From: Roseiarcus sp963749715
GTDB lineage: Bacteria > Pseudomonadota > Alphaproteobacteria > Rhizobiales > Beijerinckiaceae
DNA length: 64,000 nucleotides
Direction: 5' to 3'
Assembly: GCA_963749715.1 (NCBI GenBank)
Contig: CAVVNR010000004.1
Span: forward strand, 186,001 to 250,000
Positions 9,378 through 17,717 of this stretch are shown one piece after another. The position numbers and the translations under genes were made by a program. The notes under the pieces were generated by a model, which searched no databases, had not been told where the DNA came from, and worked only from the letters and a program-made list of their open reading frames with translations. Every line of letters begins with the position of its first letter. Within the stretch, counting starts at the first letter, position 1.

Positions 9378-9797
9378 TCATTGCTTGGCGGCTGGCCGAG
9401 AGCCTGGAAAGCACTCGGTATGGGTCTCGCCGGTTCGGCCGTAATAGAGCACCCGCTTGCCCGGAAGCGAGACCACATAGCCGGCGCAGCCCGCTCTTGT
9501 CACCTTGGCGCAAAAGCCCTTGTAGGCGTAACCCGGGACCAGCGCCTGGGCCTCGCGAAGCGCCTCTTTGATCGCGGCGGCGTCGAAACGTTCGGCCACC
9601 GGCTCCATCGGCTCCGTCTCCAGCTCGATCGCCTCGCCGTTCGGCATGTAGTAGGTCCGGGTCGAACGACGGAAATCGACCGCATAGCCGTCGAAGCCGG
9701 CTTCGATGAGCATCTTGACGCCTTGAGGGAATGTCATCGCGCCCGATTCGGAGCCCTTGAGGGTGGCGCGGGCGACGTCTTGCCAATTCGCGTTCAT
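9378..9797 (-). CDS. DUF1398 family protein
   Basis: Small cytoplasmic protein (139 residues) of the DUF1398 family, which includes E. coli YbcV and is sometimes labelled phage envelope protein without experimental support. Family features are the N-terminal GAMTFPQGVKMLIEAGFDGY, then VDFRRSTRTYYMPNGE, and a C-terminal VTRAGCAGYVVSLPGKRV. ATG at 9797 follows a good AAAGGAG site. It lies 37 bases downstream of the MarR regulator on the same strand, so the two form a likely operon. Function is unknown. The pairing suggests it is expressed only when the MarR ligand is present. Confidence 0.75.
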   Translation of the reverse strand: MNANWQDVARATLKGSESGAMTFPQGVKMLIEAGFDGYAVDFRRSTRTYYMPNGEAIELETEPMEPVAERFDAAAIKEALREAQALVPGYAYKGFCAKVTRAGCAGYVVSLPGKRVLYYGRTGETHTECFPGSRPAAKQ

Positions 9798-9834
9798 ATC
9801 CGTCTCCTTTCGTAAGGTTGAAAGCCGTGGGTCG

Positions 9835-10296
9835 TCAGTCGAGAGGCAGAGACTTGAGGCCGCGTTTCTCCACGATCTCCCGCAGGACGCGGAACAGCGT
9901 CGCGCGGTCGTTCGGCGCGAGATGATCGAAGAATTCGGCATCGTTGGCGTCGGCCAGCCGCGCCAGCTCAGGCGTCAGGGCGCGGCCGGTAGACGTGAGA
10001 GAGAGCGTTTGGGCCCGCCCGTCTTTAGGGTTGGCGACACGCGCCAGCATGGACTTGGCGATCAGCCGGTCGGCCAGCTTGGAGATTGCGCCGCGCGTCA
10101 TACCCATGCGGTCCGCAAGGCGGCTTGGGGCGAGGGAGTCCTCTTCCAGCAGCTGGCGCATCAGAACCCATTCCGCCACCGTCACGCCATGCGCCTCCAC
10201 TTTGCGGGCGAAAGATTGCGAGACGTGGTTAGAGACAAAGCGCAGCCAATAGCCGAGGTGGGCGGTGAGGTCGGATGCGGATTGGGGCGGTCGCAT
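9835..10296 (-). CDS. MarR family transcriptional regulator
   Basis: Winged-helix repressor (153 residues). The DNA-binding part is SRLADRMGMTRGAISKLADR followed by the wing VANPKDGRAQTLSLTSTG, both typical of MarR. ATG at 10296 follows AGGA at good distance. A longer frame from 10347 would run through the operator and is rejected. The gene is upstream of and co-directional with a DUF1398 gene. A near-perfect inverted repeat lies just upstream, which fits autorepression. The ligand is unknown; MarR proteins usually sense phenolic compounds or oxidants. Confidence 0.87.
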   Translation of the reverse strand: MRPPQSASDLTAHLGYWLRFVSNHVSQSFARKVEAHGVTVAEWVLMRQLLEEDSLAPSRLADRMGMTRGAISKLADRLIAKSMLARVANPKDGRAQTLSLTSTGRALTPELARLADANDAEFFDHLAPNDRATLFRVLREIVEKRGLKSLPLD

Positions 10297-10309
10297 CGGA
10301 GTTCCTTGA

Positions 10310-10347
10310 TTGACTAGGAAACTATCACGATAAGATTTCCTGGTCAA
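10310..10347. promoter_or_regulatory. Candidate MarR operator
   Basis: TTGACTAGGAAA at 10310-10321 and TTTCCTGGTCAA at 10336-10347 form an inverted repeat with 11 of 12 positions matching and a 14-base spacer. It starts about 14 bases upstream of the MarR gene and also lies in front of the divergent ribB. It is the obvious candidate for autoregulation by the MarR protein. The assignment is positional inference. Confidence 0.55.
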
Positions 10348-10420
10348 CTAGATTTCGCGGACCCTCGCCCGCCTGACACATTGAGTTGCGCTAAAGGCGT
10401 CCTCAATCTATTTATCAGTC

Positions 10421-11713
10421 ATGAAACTTGGCGACTGGCTTAAGCGAAACGGCATGACGCGTGCGGATTTCGCCCGCCGCATCGGCGTTTCGCCCGGCGC
10501 GGTGACTTTGATCTGCCGCGAGCACGGCTCGTGGCTGTCGCGCGAGACCGCCGAGCGGATTGTCGCCGAGACGCTGGGCGCGGTGACGCCGAACGATTTC
10601 CTCAACCGGGCGCCGCCGGCGCTCAATGGATTGGACATGCATCACACCGTCGCCGACGCCATCCAGGCTTTCGCCCGTGGCGAGATCGTGGTCGTCACCG
10701 ACGACGACGACCGCGAGAACGAGGGCGATCTGATCGTCGCCGCTTCGCTTTGCAGCACCGAGAAGATGGCGTTCATCATTCGCAACGGCTGCGGCATCGT
10801 CTGCGCGCCGCTGACCGCGGACGAGGCGCGCAGGCTGCACCTTCCCCCCATGGTGGCGATCAACGACGCCCCGCTCGGCACCGCCTTCACCGTTTCCGTC
10901 GACGTGCGCCATGGCCTGACCACCGGCATATCGGCCGAGCAGCGCACCAACACCGTGCGCGCGCTTGCCAATCACAATATGGGGGCGAGCGATTTCGTGC
11001 GTCCGGGCCACGTCTTTCCGCTCGTCGCCAAGGAGGGAGGGGTGCTGATGCGCTCCGGCCACACCGAGGCCGCGGTCGACCTCTGCAGGCTCGCCGGCCT
11101 GCCGCCGGTCGCCGTCATCTGCGAGCTTGCCAACGACGACGGCACGGTGATGGTCGGGCCTCAGATCGAGGCGTTCGCCGACAAGCACAGGCTCAGGCGC
11201 ATTTCGGTTGCGGATCTCATCGCCTATCGGCAGGCGCGCGAGAAGCTGGTCGAGCGGGTCGCGTGCTTTCCGATCAAGACGCCGATCGGCGATCTTCAGG
11301 GCTACGCCTATCGCACGCCATTCGATCCGGTCCTGCATTTCGCTTTCGTGCATGGGGATATCGGGGACGGACGCGAGGTGCCGGCGCGGCTGCATCGGGC
11401 CGATATCCTGAGCGACATTTTCGGCGGCGGCGCCATTCCCAAGGTGTTGAACCGGTTCAAGGCGGAAGGTCGCGGCGCTCTCGTCTATCTGCGCGACGGG
11501 GCGGCGGGAGTCCCGGCGAACCTGAGCGGCGCGCGGCCGACGGGCTCCGACGACGCCCGCGCCATGCAGTGGCGCGAGATCGGGCTCGGCGCCCAGATCC
11601 TGCGCGACCTCGGCGTCAGCTCGATCCGGCTACGCACGGACAATCCGCGCACCTATGTCGGGCTTTCGGGTTTCGGCATCGAGATCGCGGCGGTCGAGCC
11701 GATCGAGGGGTAG
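10421..11713 (+). CDS. ribB: 3,4-dihydroxy-2-butanone 4-phosphate synthase with N-terminal HTH and degenerate GTP cyclohydrolase II domain
   Basis: Makes the four-carbon riboflavin precursor from ribulose 5-phosphate. Three parts are visible in 430 residues. Residues 1-65 are a helix-turn-helix like segment (LKRNGMTRADFARRIGVSPG). Residues about 70-270 are the DHBP synthase with DDDDRENEGDLIVAA, the acidic metal/substrate loop, and RPGHVFPLVAKEGGVLMRSG with the HTEAAVDL signature. Residues about 275-425 resemble GTP cyclohydrolase II but lack the cysteines of its zinc site (LHRADILSDIFGG stands where C-x-TGD-x-LRCDC is expected). The C-terminal domain is therefore probably inactive and structural. 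The HTH may bind DNA or RNA. No FMN riboswitch is visible in the short leader. Confidence 0.88.
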   Translation: MKLGDWLKRNGMTRADFARRIGVSPGAVTLICREHGSWLSRETAERIVAETLGAVTPNDFLNRAPPALNGLDMHHTVADAIQAFARGEIVVVTDDDDRENEGDLIVAASLCSTEKMAFIIRNGCGIVCAPLTADEARRLHLPPMVAINDAPLGTAFTVSVDVRHGLTTGISAEQRTNTVRALANHNMGASDFVRPGHVFPLVAKEGGVLMRSGHTEAAVDLCRLAGLPPVAVICELANDDGTVMVGPQIEAFADKHRLRRISVADLIAYRQAREKLVERVACFPIKTPIGDLQGYAYRTPFDPVLHFAFVHGDIGDGREVPARLHRADILSDIFGGGAIPKVLNRFKAEGRGALVYLRDGAAGVPANLSGARPTGSDDARAMQWREIGLGAQILRDLGVSSIRLRTDNPRTYVGLSGFGIEIAAVEPIEG

Positions 11714-11943
11714 AGGCGGCGCGCGCCGACATCAAGCGGCGAAAGTCTGATTTTGGGCGGGTGGACAGAGGACCTTGAGCCGGTCTATTTCTGTAAGTCG
11801 CTGGCGGGCTAACGATCAAGCAAAATACGGTAATCGCGAAAATGAGCGATCGGTTCGTCGCTTGCTGATGCGTCAGCCCCGCGCCTTTAAGGTCTTGATA
11901 CTTCCGACGTGATAGGGATAGCGCTTTCGGAGTGACAGCTTCC

Positions 11944-13218
11944 ATGCCGCCAGACCTTCAGGCGTTATCGTTCCAGACCGGATCGATCTTCACGCCCGGC
12001 GCCCCCATCAATGAAAAAGACCTTTTCGCCGGGCGGTCGGAGCAGGTCGAGAAGATCATCGACGCCGTTTCGCAGCGCGGGTGTCACGCCATTCTCTACG
12101 GCGAGCGGGGGGTCGGCAAGACCTCATTGTCGAACATGATTTCCGGATTTCTCGCGAACCGCCTGTCATTCGTAATATCCAGAACGAATTGCGACATCTC
12201 GGACAGCTACTCGGCATTGTGGACCAAGGCGCTGAAGGACATCGAGGTGTCGAAACGTCAGCCCCAACTTGGATTTCCCAACCGGCAGCAATTGTCCCCG
12301 CTGCCCGCTCCCGCCAACGAGACGATGACGCCCGACAGCGTTCGGCGCGCGTTGCAGGACCTGTCGACGACGGCCTCGCTCATCGTCATTTTCGACGAAT
12401 TCGATCGGATCAGGAACACCGAAGTCATCACCGCGATGGCGGACACGATCAAGGCTCTGTCCGACAACTCCGTCAACGCGACCGTGCTGATCATCGGCGT
12501 CGCCAATTCGGTCAATGAGTTGATCCGGGAGCACCAGTCGATCGAAAGGGCGCTGGTCCAGATCCCGATGCCGAGAATGTCCGATGAGGAGGTCAGGACC
12601 ATCGTGGACAAGGGCCTCGCCCGATTGACGATGGCGATCGACGCCGCGGCGCGCGAGGACCTTGTGCTATTCTCCCAAGGGGTCCCATACATCGCCCATT
12701 TGCTTTGCATCTATACGTGTCGCGCGGCGCTCGCGGCGGGAAGAAAGACCATCTACTCCGCGCACGTCGAGCAGGGCATGAACCGCTCGCTGGATCAGTG
12801 GCAGCAATCGATCAAAGCGCTCTACAACGACGCGGTGCAGAGCCCGCATCCGGGGCACATCTACAAGGAAGTGCTGCTTGCCTGCGCGCTGGCGGAAGTC
12901 GACGAGCTTCGCTATTTCACCACCGCCGCGGTCAAGAAACCGCTGTCCCAGATCACCGGAAGAACCTTCGAGTCAGGGAGCTACGCCCGACACCTGAAGG
13001 ACCTGAGCGAACCGGCGCGGGGCCGCGTTCTCCAGCGTGTCGGCGAATCATTTCGGCGGCGCTATCGAATCGCCAATCCGATCCTGAGACCATACATCAT
13101 CATGCGCGCCATCAAGGACAAACTGATCACCAAGGATCAAATTCTGCAGTGGAAAAGCGCGCCGGACGAACGGGCGACCGGTTTCTTGCCATCGCAGCCG
13201 GAGTATCAGCCGAATTGA
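11944..13218 (+). CDS. AAA+ ATPase, ORC1/Cdc6-like, function unknown
   Basis: P-loop ATPase of about 424 residues. A short leader ends in LFAGRSEQVEKIIDAV, the usual entry to AAA_16/ORC-type domains. Walker A is GERGVGKTS at about residues 53-61, and Walker B is LIVIFDEFD at about 140. A sensor-like strand (ATVLIIGVAN) and a lid with QIPMPRMSDEEVRTIVDKGL follow, then a C-terminal winged-helix-like region. No membrane segment or extra effector domain is seen. ATG 11944 was used; a GTG at 11932 abuts the GGAG site and is too close. No partner gene lies beside it, so it could be a stress or defence ATPase, a DNA-associated ATPase or a regulator. I do not know its role. Confidence 0.8.
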   Translation: MPPDLQALSFQTGSIFTPGAPINEKDLFAGRSEQVEKIIDAVSQRGCHAILYGERGVGKTSLSNMISGFLANRLSFVISRTNCDISDSYSALWTKALKDIEVSKRQPQLGFPNRQQLSPLPAPANETMTPDSVRRALQDLSTTASLIVIFDEFDRIRNTEVITAMADTIKALSDNSVNATVLIIGVANSVNELIREHQSIERALVQIPMPRMSDEEVRTIVDKGLARLTMAIDAAAREDLVLFSQGVPYIAHLLCIYTCRAALAAGRKTIYSAHVEQGMNRSLDQWQQSIKALYNDAVQSPHPGHIYKEVLLACALAEVDELRYFTTAAVKKPLSQITGRTFESGSYARHLKDLSEPARGRVLQRVGESFRRRYRIANPILRPYIIMRAIKDKLITKDQILQWKSAPDERATGFLPSQPEYQPN

Positions 13219-13231
13219 CAGCATCCGCGCC

Positions 13232-14161
13232 TCACGCCTCCATCAGCGTCGTCACATGGACGGCGACCGAGTGCGCGAGCCCGCTGAGGTCGTAGCCGCC
13301 TTCCAGCAATGAAACGACGCGCTCGCCGCAGCTCCTGCGGGCAATCTCCATCAGCCGCCGCGTCGTCCAGCCGTAATCCGCCTCGACCAGGTTGAGGTTG
13401 CCGAGCGGATCTCGGTGGTGGGCGTCGAAGCCGGCCGAGACGATGATGAGGTCGGGCGAGAACGCCTCGACCCGCGGCAGGATCACGGCTTCCATCGCTT
13501 CGCGAAAGGTTTCGCTACCATCGCCGGCGCGCAGCGGGGCGTTGACGATCTGGTCGTGCTCGCCGCGCTCGCCGATCGCGCCTGTGCCCGGATAGAGGGG
13601 CATCTCGTGGGTCGAAGCGTAGGCGACGGTCGGGTCGTTCCAGAAGATGTGCTGCGTGCCGTTGCCGTGATGGACGTCGAAATCGACGATCGCGACCCGC
13701 TCGGCGCCGTGCGCCGCCTGAGCGTGGCGCGCGGCGATCGCCGCATTGTTGAAGAAGCAGAAGCCCATGGGGTTTGCGACTTCGGCGTGATGGCCCGGAG
13801 GGCGGGTGGCGACGAAGGCGTTGCGAACCTTGCCGCTCATCACTTCGTCGACGGCGAAGACCGCGCCGCCGGCCGAGCGGAGGGCGGCTTCGTAGCTGCC
13901 CGGCGACATCGACGTATCGGGATCGACCGCGGCCAGGCCCTGCTTCGGCGTCGCCGCGCGGATCGCCTCGATATAGTCCGTGGGATGGACCCTCGCGATA
14001 GCCGCAAGCTCGGCGCGCGGAGCGAGATCGCGCGCCAGCATCTGAAACACCTCGCTCTCGAGGGCGCGCTCGATCGCGCGCAAGCGGTCGGGCCGCTCGG
14101 GATGGCCCTCTCCCATCTCGTGCGCCAGGCAGGCGGGGTGGCTGATGACGAGCGTGGTCAC
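13232..14161 (-). CDS. Histone deacetylase family protein (class II type amidohydrolase)
   Basis: Zinc-dependent deacetylase fold protein of 309 residues, related to acetoin-utilisation protein and acetylpolyamine amidohydrolases. Conserved motifs are HPERPDRLRAIE, RPPGHHAEVANPMGFCFFNN with the charge-relay histidines, VDFDVHHGNGTQ with two zinc ligands, and IIVSAGFDAHHRDPLG with the third zinc ligand. It ends with a glycine-rich SLLEGGYDLSG. GTG at 14161 is the start because AGGA lies nine bases before and the family alignment begins at TTLVISHPACL. The frame upstream of it has no homology. The substrate is probably an acetylated polyamine or lysine. Confidence 0.88.
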   Translation of the reverse strand: MTTLVISHPACLAHEMGEGHPERPDRLRAIERALESEVFQMLARDLAPRAELAAIARVHPTDYIEAIRAATPKQGLAAVDPDTSMSPGSYEAALRSAGGAVFAVDEVMSGKVRNAFVATRPPGHHAEVANPMGFCFFNNAAIAARHAQAAHGAERVAIVDFDVHHGNGTQHIFWNDPTVAYASTHEMPLYPGTGAIGERGEHDQIVNAPLRAGDGSETFREAMEAVILPRVEAFSPDLIIVSAGFDAHHRDPLGNLNLVEADYGWTTRRLMEIARRSCGERVVSLLEGGYDLSGLAHSVAVHVTTLMEA

Positions 14162-14405
14162 GGGTCGATATCCTGCCTGGCGATTTGCGCTTGCCCGTTT
14201 GCTTTCCGCCCGCACTTTCGCGCCAACCTTTGGGAAAGTCCATTCGAACACGCGGGCTGGCGTATCAGCGGGACGTGACCTAGTGTCGATGCGAGCGCAT
14301 TCGGCTTCGCGCGGGATGCAGCGTTTCTTTTCGCAAGAGGCGGGGCGCGGACCGCCGAAGGGGCGCTCGCGAACCAGCCGGACGAAAAACCTTGAAACCG
14401 ACCCG

Positions 14406-14888
14406 ATGACCGCGAAAGACCCCCATGCGCCGCCGTTCTGGCGGACAAAGACGCTCGATGAGATGAGCGCGGCGGAATGGGAAAGCCTGTGCGACGGCTG
14501 CGGCCGCTGCTGCCTTGTCAAGCTCGAGGACGAGGACACCGGCAAGATCGATTTCACCGACATCGGCTGCAAGCTGCTCGACGCCAAGACCTGCCGATGC
14601 CTCAATTATCGGGAGCGTCACCGGCGCGTCCCCGACTGTGTGAAGTTGACCCCCGCGGCGGTCCGCGAGCTGAGCTGGCTCCCGGTCACCTGCGCCTATC
14701 GGCTGGTCGCTGAAGGACGGGATCTCTATGACTGGCATCCGCTGATCTCCGGTTCCCCGGACAGCGTGCACGAGGCCGGCGTTTCAGTCCGCGGACGGGT
14801 TTCGGCCAGCGAAACCGACCTCGCGCCTGAACATTGGCCGGACCGGATCGTCAGATGGCCGAACCGGAAGCCGCGCGCTCGGCGTTGA
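14406..14888 (+). CDS. YcgN-type cysteine cluster protein (UPF0260)
   Basis: Small cytoplasmic protein (160 residues) of the YcgN/UPF0260 group with the zinc- or iron-binding cysteine cluster of YkgJ-like proteins. Cysteines are grouped as CDGCGRCCL near residue 30 and in CKLLDAKTCRCLNY, with more at VPDCVKL and VTCAYRL. The N-terminal PPFWRTKTLDEMSAAEWE is characteristic. ATG at 14406 was taken because it lies at the conserved beginning; an open extension upstream lacks similarity. It is divergent from the deacetylase-like gene. Its biochemical role is unknown in all species known to me. Confidence 0.82.
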   Translation: MTAKDPHAPPFWRTKTLDEMSAAEWESLCDGCGRCCLVKLEDEDTGKIDFTDIGCKLLDAKTCRCLNYRERHRRVPDCVKLTPAAVRELSWLPVTCAYRLVAEGRDLYDWHPLISGSPDSVHEAGVSVRGRVSASETDLAPEHWPDRIVRWPNRKPRARR

Positions 14889-14978
14889 GGTTCGCGCGCG
14901 GCGCCCAACCAATCGTTCAGCCGCCATTCAACGACGGCTCGCTACCTATCGGCTCAACACGAATCGAGAGGTGACTTC

Positions 14979-15263
14979 ATGCGAAAAATCCTGTTTGCGT
15001 CTGCGCTTGCGCTCATCGGCCTCGCGGCCGCCGTTCCCGCGCAAGCGATGCCGACAGCTCCGCTTGGCGACGCGGGGGCGAGCGTCACATTCGTCGCCTA
15101 CGGTTGCGGACCGGGGAGAACCCGCGGACCCTACGGCGGCTGTCATGTGAGGGGCTATGTCGCTCGGCCGGTCTACGGCGTTTACGGCTACCACCCCTAC
15201 GCCCGCCCCTACGCCTACGGCCGCCGATGCTGGTGGCGCGGCGGAGTGCGCGTCTGCGCCTGA
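14979..15263 (+). CDS. Small secreted GCG_CRPN-type protein
   Basis: A 94-residue exported peptide. Residues 1-23 are a signal peptide (RKILFASALALIGLAAAVPA) cut after QA. The mature part has the hallmark GCGPGRTRGPYGGCH followed by a Tyr-, Pro- and Arg-rich tail with a final CWWRGGVRVCA. This is the GCG_CRPN pattern widespread in Rhizobiales, of unknown function. The four mature cysteines could form disulfides in the periplasm. GAGG ten bases before the ATG supports the start. It is monocistronic and probably well expressed from its own promoter. Confidence 0.75.
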   Translation: MRKILFASALALIGLAAAVPAQAMPTAPLGDAGASVTFVAYGCGPGRTRGPYGGCHVRGYVARPVYGVYGYHPYARPYAYGRRCWWRGGVRVCA

Positions 15264-15301
15264 GCGCGTCCGAAACGTCGGCTTTTCCGGAAGCCGCCGC
15301 A

Positions 15302-15913
15302 TCACGCCGTTGCGCTCGGCCGGGCCTTTAGCGTTTCGCGCCAGAGGTTGAGATTGGCGAGCTCCGGCGGAATGGCGATCCGCGCGGGCCTGGCGAAATC
15401 GAGCGCGACCAGCCCGGTGATGTCGGCGACGGTGAAGCGGTCGCCGGCGATGAAGGGCCGGCCGCGCAACGCCTCGTCGACGATCGCCATTGCCTGAAGC
15501 GCCCTCGGCCGGTTGGCGGCGGCCCAGTCGGGAACCTGCGGCTTCTCCATTTCCGCCATGTGCGGGTGGCTGTGGCGCAACACCTGCGCGATCGGCAGAA
15601 GCAGGCGCAATTCGAGCTGGCGCTGCCACATCTCGATCGTCGCTCTCTCGAAGGCGGTCGAGCCGAACAGATTCGGCTCCGGCCACAATTCCTCGATGTA
15701 ACGGCAGATGGCGATCGATTTGGCGATCCTCGTCCCGTCGTCGAGCTCGAGAATGGGAATGGTCTGGAAGGGATTGAGGGCCGAGAATTCCGGCGTCCTC
15801 TGCTCCAGTTTGGCGAGATCGACCTCAACGCGCGGGATCGCCACCCCCTTCTCGGCCAGGAAGATGCGCACGCGGCGCGGGTTCGGGGCCAAGTTGGAGT
15901 TGTAGAGCTTCAT
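15302..15913 (-). CDS. Glutathione S-transferase family protein
   Basis: Cytosolic GST of 203 residues. The N-terminal thioredoxin-like domain begins MKLYNSNLAPNPRRVRIFLA and contains NPFQTIPILELDDGTRIAKS. Its cis-Pro and Ser bind the glutathione backbone. The C-terminal all-helical domain ends with GDRFTVADITGLVALDF, the usual N-capping/hydrophobic-staple region. It probably conjugates or reduces small electrophiles, but the acceptor is unknown. Neighbours on both sides read the other way, so it is transcribed alone. Confidence 0.87.
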   Translation of the reverse strand: MKLYNSNLAPNPRRVRIFLAEKGVAIPRVEVDLAKLEQRTPEFSALNPFQTIPILELDDGTRIAKSIAICRYIEELWPEPNLFGSTAFERATIEMWQRQLELRLLLPIAQVLRHSHPHMAEMEKPQVPDWAAANRPRALQAMAIVDEALRGRPFIAGDRFTVADITGLVALDFARPARIAIPPELANLNLWRETLKARPSATA

Positions 15914-16085
15914 GCCGCGCTCCTTCCGACGAACTCTGCGACATGCGCGGGTTAAGACATTCCCGGCCGCGACGCCGGCGGGCAGGAATTGGCGCCGGCG
16001 ATCTTAACAACGTTAATCGAAATATCCTCAACAATCTCTCAATTCCGAGCCATCGCGTCAGTTGCTCGTTAAGCATTTCGACCCC

Positions 16086-17693
16086 ATGATTGACGCGAGT
16101 AAAGGCGTGCGTGTCGGGCGGTTCATGAGTGACGTCGGGGCCGATCTGGCGGGGAGCGGGCAGAGAAGCGGCCCCGACGCCGCCGCGCGCCGGCGCAAGA
16201 TGACCGTGCAGCTCAGGCAGGCGCGGCGGTCGCTCTCCGAACCCGATGCGATCCCGAGCCATTCGACGGCGATGGTGCGCCTGTTCGCCGAGATCAACCG
16301 CAGCGCCACGCCGATGCTCGGGATCGTCGCGCTCGGCGTCTGCGCCACCGCGCTGGCGTGGGTCGACGCGGGCCCGCTGGTCACCTGGATCGCCTTCATC
16401 GCCTGCGCGATCGCGATCGGCTACGCCCTGCCGATCGCGTTTCTCGGCAGCAGCGAGATGGAAAAGGCCGCCGGCGCGTGGCGGCGCAAGTTCGTCCTGT
16501 CCACCGCCCTCTGCGGATCGGCATGGGCCTTTCTCATCGTCGCGCTGCTCCGGTCGAACGACCCGAACGCGCAGGCGTTCGCCATCGTCGTTGTGCTGTT
16601 GATCTCGACCGTGATGTCGCTGCTCGCGGCGGCCATTCCCTCGGCGTTCGTCGCCGGGATGCTGCCGATGATCGTCGGCGTCATCATCCTCTACGCCCCC
16701 CGTTTGCAGGGGACGGCGCTGCAGACGGCGGCGCTGGCGATCGGGGTCATCGGTTATTTTCTGGTCGTCGCCCGCCGCCTGCACGCCGCCGCCGCGCAGA
16801 ACATTTCGCTTCAGGCGGAAAAGGACTCGCTCATCGCCGAACTGGAGCAGGCCAAGCTCAATTCGGACGAAGCGCGCCGGCGCGCGGAGAGCGCCAATCT
16901 GGCCAAGTCGCGCTTTCTGGCGACGATGAGCCATGAACTGCGCACCCCGCTCAACGCGGTCCTTGGGTTTTCCGAAGTGATGAAGGCCGAATTGTTCGGC
17001 CCGCATAGCGTGCTCGCCTACAAGGAATATTCCACCGACATTCACGCCAGCGGCCAGCATCTGCTGATGCTGATCAACGAGATTCTCGACCTCTCCCGGG
17101 TCGAAGCCGGACGATATGAACTGCAGGAGGAGCCGGTCTCGCTTACCGGAGTGGTCGAAGAATGCCGCCGCCTGCTGTCGATGCGCATCGAACGGCGCCA
17201 TCTCGACATCTCCGAGGCGATGGAGGACGAATTGCCGCGCATCTGGGCGGACGAGCGCGCGGTGCGTCAGGTGACGCTCAACCTGCTCACCAACGCCATC
17301 AAGTTCACGCCCCAGGGCGGGTCGATCGTCATCAAGGTGGGCTGGACCAAGGCCGGCGGGCAATATCTCTCGATCCGGGACACCGGGCCGGGCATTCCCC
17401 CGGAGGAAATCCCGATCGTATTGTCGTCTTTCGGCCGCGGCGCGCTGGCGCAGAAGAACGCCGAAGAAGGCACGGGCCTCGGGCTGCCGATCGTCAAGGG
17501 CCTCGTCGAACTGCACGGCGGCGAATTCCGGCTTAACTCGACGCTTCGGTTCGGGACCGAAGTGATCGTCATCTTCCCGCCGGAACGGGTCATGGACGCC
17601 CTCCCCGCGCTCGATCCCGAATCGGCCGCGGAAGCGCCCGAGCGGCGCAGACGCCGCCTGCGCCGTCGGCGCGATCCGGCGCACGCCGCCTGA
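16086..17693 (+). CDS. Membrane-bound sensor histidine kinase (PleC/DivJ-like)
   Basis: Two-component sensor kinase of 535 residues. The N-terminal half has about six hydrophobic segments (for example VALGVCATALAWVDAGPLV and AFAIVVVLLISTVMSLLAAA), so signals are sensed in or near the membrane. A coiled coil (QAEKDSLIAELEQAKLNSDE) leads into the H-box SRFLATMSHELRTPLNAV with the phospho-His near residue 281. The N-box LLTNAIKFTPQGG and glycine boxes DTGPGIP and GTGLGLPIVKG follow. The FSEVMKAELFGP stretch after the H-box is usual in alphaproteobacterial PleC-like kinases. No response regulator is adjacent, so it is an orphan. A TTG frame upstream was rejected for lack of a ribosome site. Confidence 0.87.
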   Translation: MIDASKGVRVGRFMSDVGADLAGSGQRSGPDAAARRRKMTVQLRQARRSLSEPDAIPSHSTAMVRLFAEINRSATPMLGIVALGVCATALAWVDAGPLVTWIAFIACAIAIGYALPIAFLGSSEMEKAAGAWRRKFVLSTALCGSAWAFLIVALLRSNDPNAQAFAIVVVLLISTVMSLLAAAIPSAFVAGMLPMIVGVIILYAPRLQGTALQTAALAIGVIGYFLVVARRLHAAAAQNISLQAEKDSLIAELEQAKLNSDEARRRAESANLAKSRFLATMSHELRTPLNAVLGFSEVMKAELFGPHSVLAYKEYSTDIHASGQHLLMLINEILDLSRVEAGRYELQEEPVSLTGVVEECRRLLSMRIERRHLDISEAMEDELPRIWADERAVRQVTLNLLTNAIKFTPQGGSIVIKVGWTKAGGQYLSIRDTGPGIPPEEIPIVLSSFGRGALAQKNAEEGTGLGLPIVKGLVELHGGEFRLNSTLRFGTEVIVIFPPERVMDALPALDPESAAEAPERRRRRLRRRRDPAHAA

Positions 17694-17717
17694 AGCCGCG
17701 GGTCGGGCGACGATCGT

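Noticed and set aside
16003..16020. CtrA-like TTAA...TTAA before the histidine kinase
   Set aside because: The spacing is five bases, not seven, so it does not fit the known site.
15825..17684. 619-residue minus-strand frame
   Set aside because: It mirrors the histidine kinase, which has all its catalytic boxes on the plus strand.
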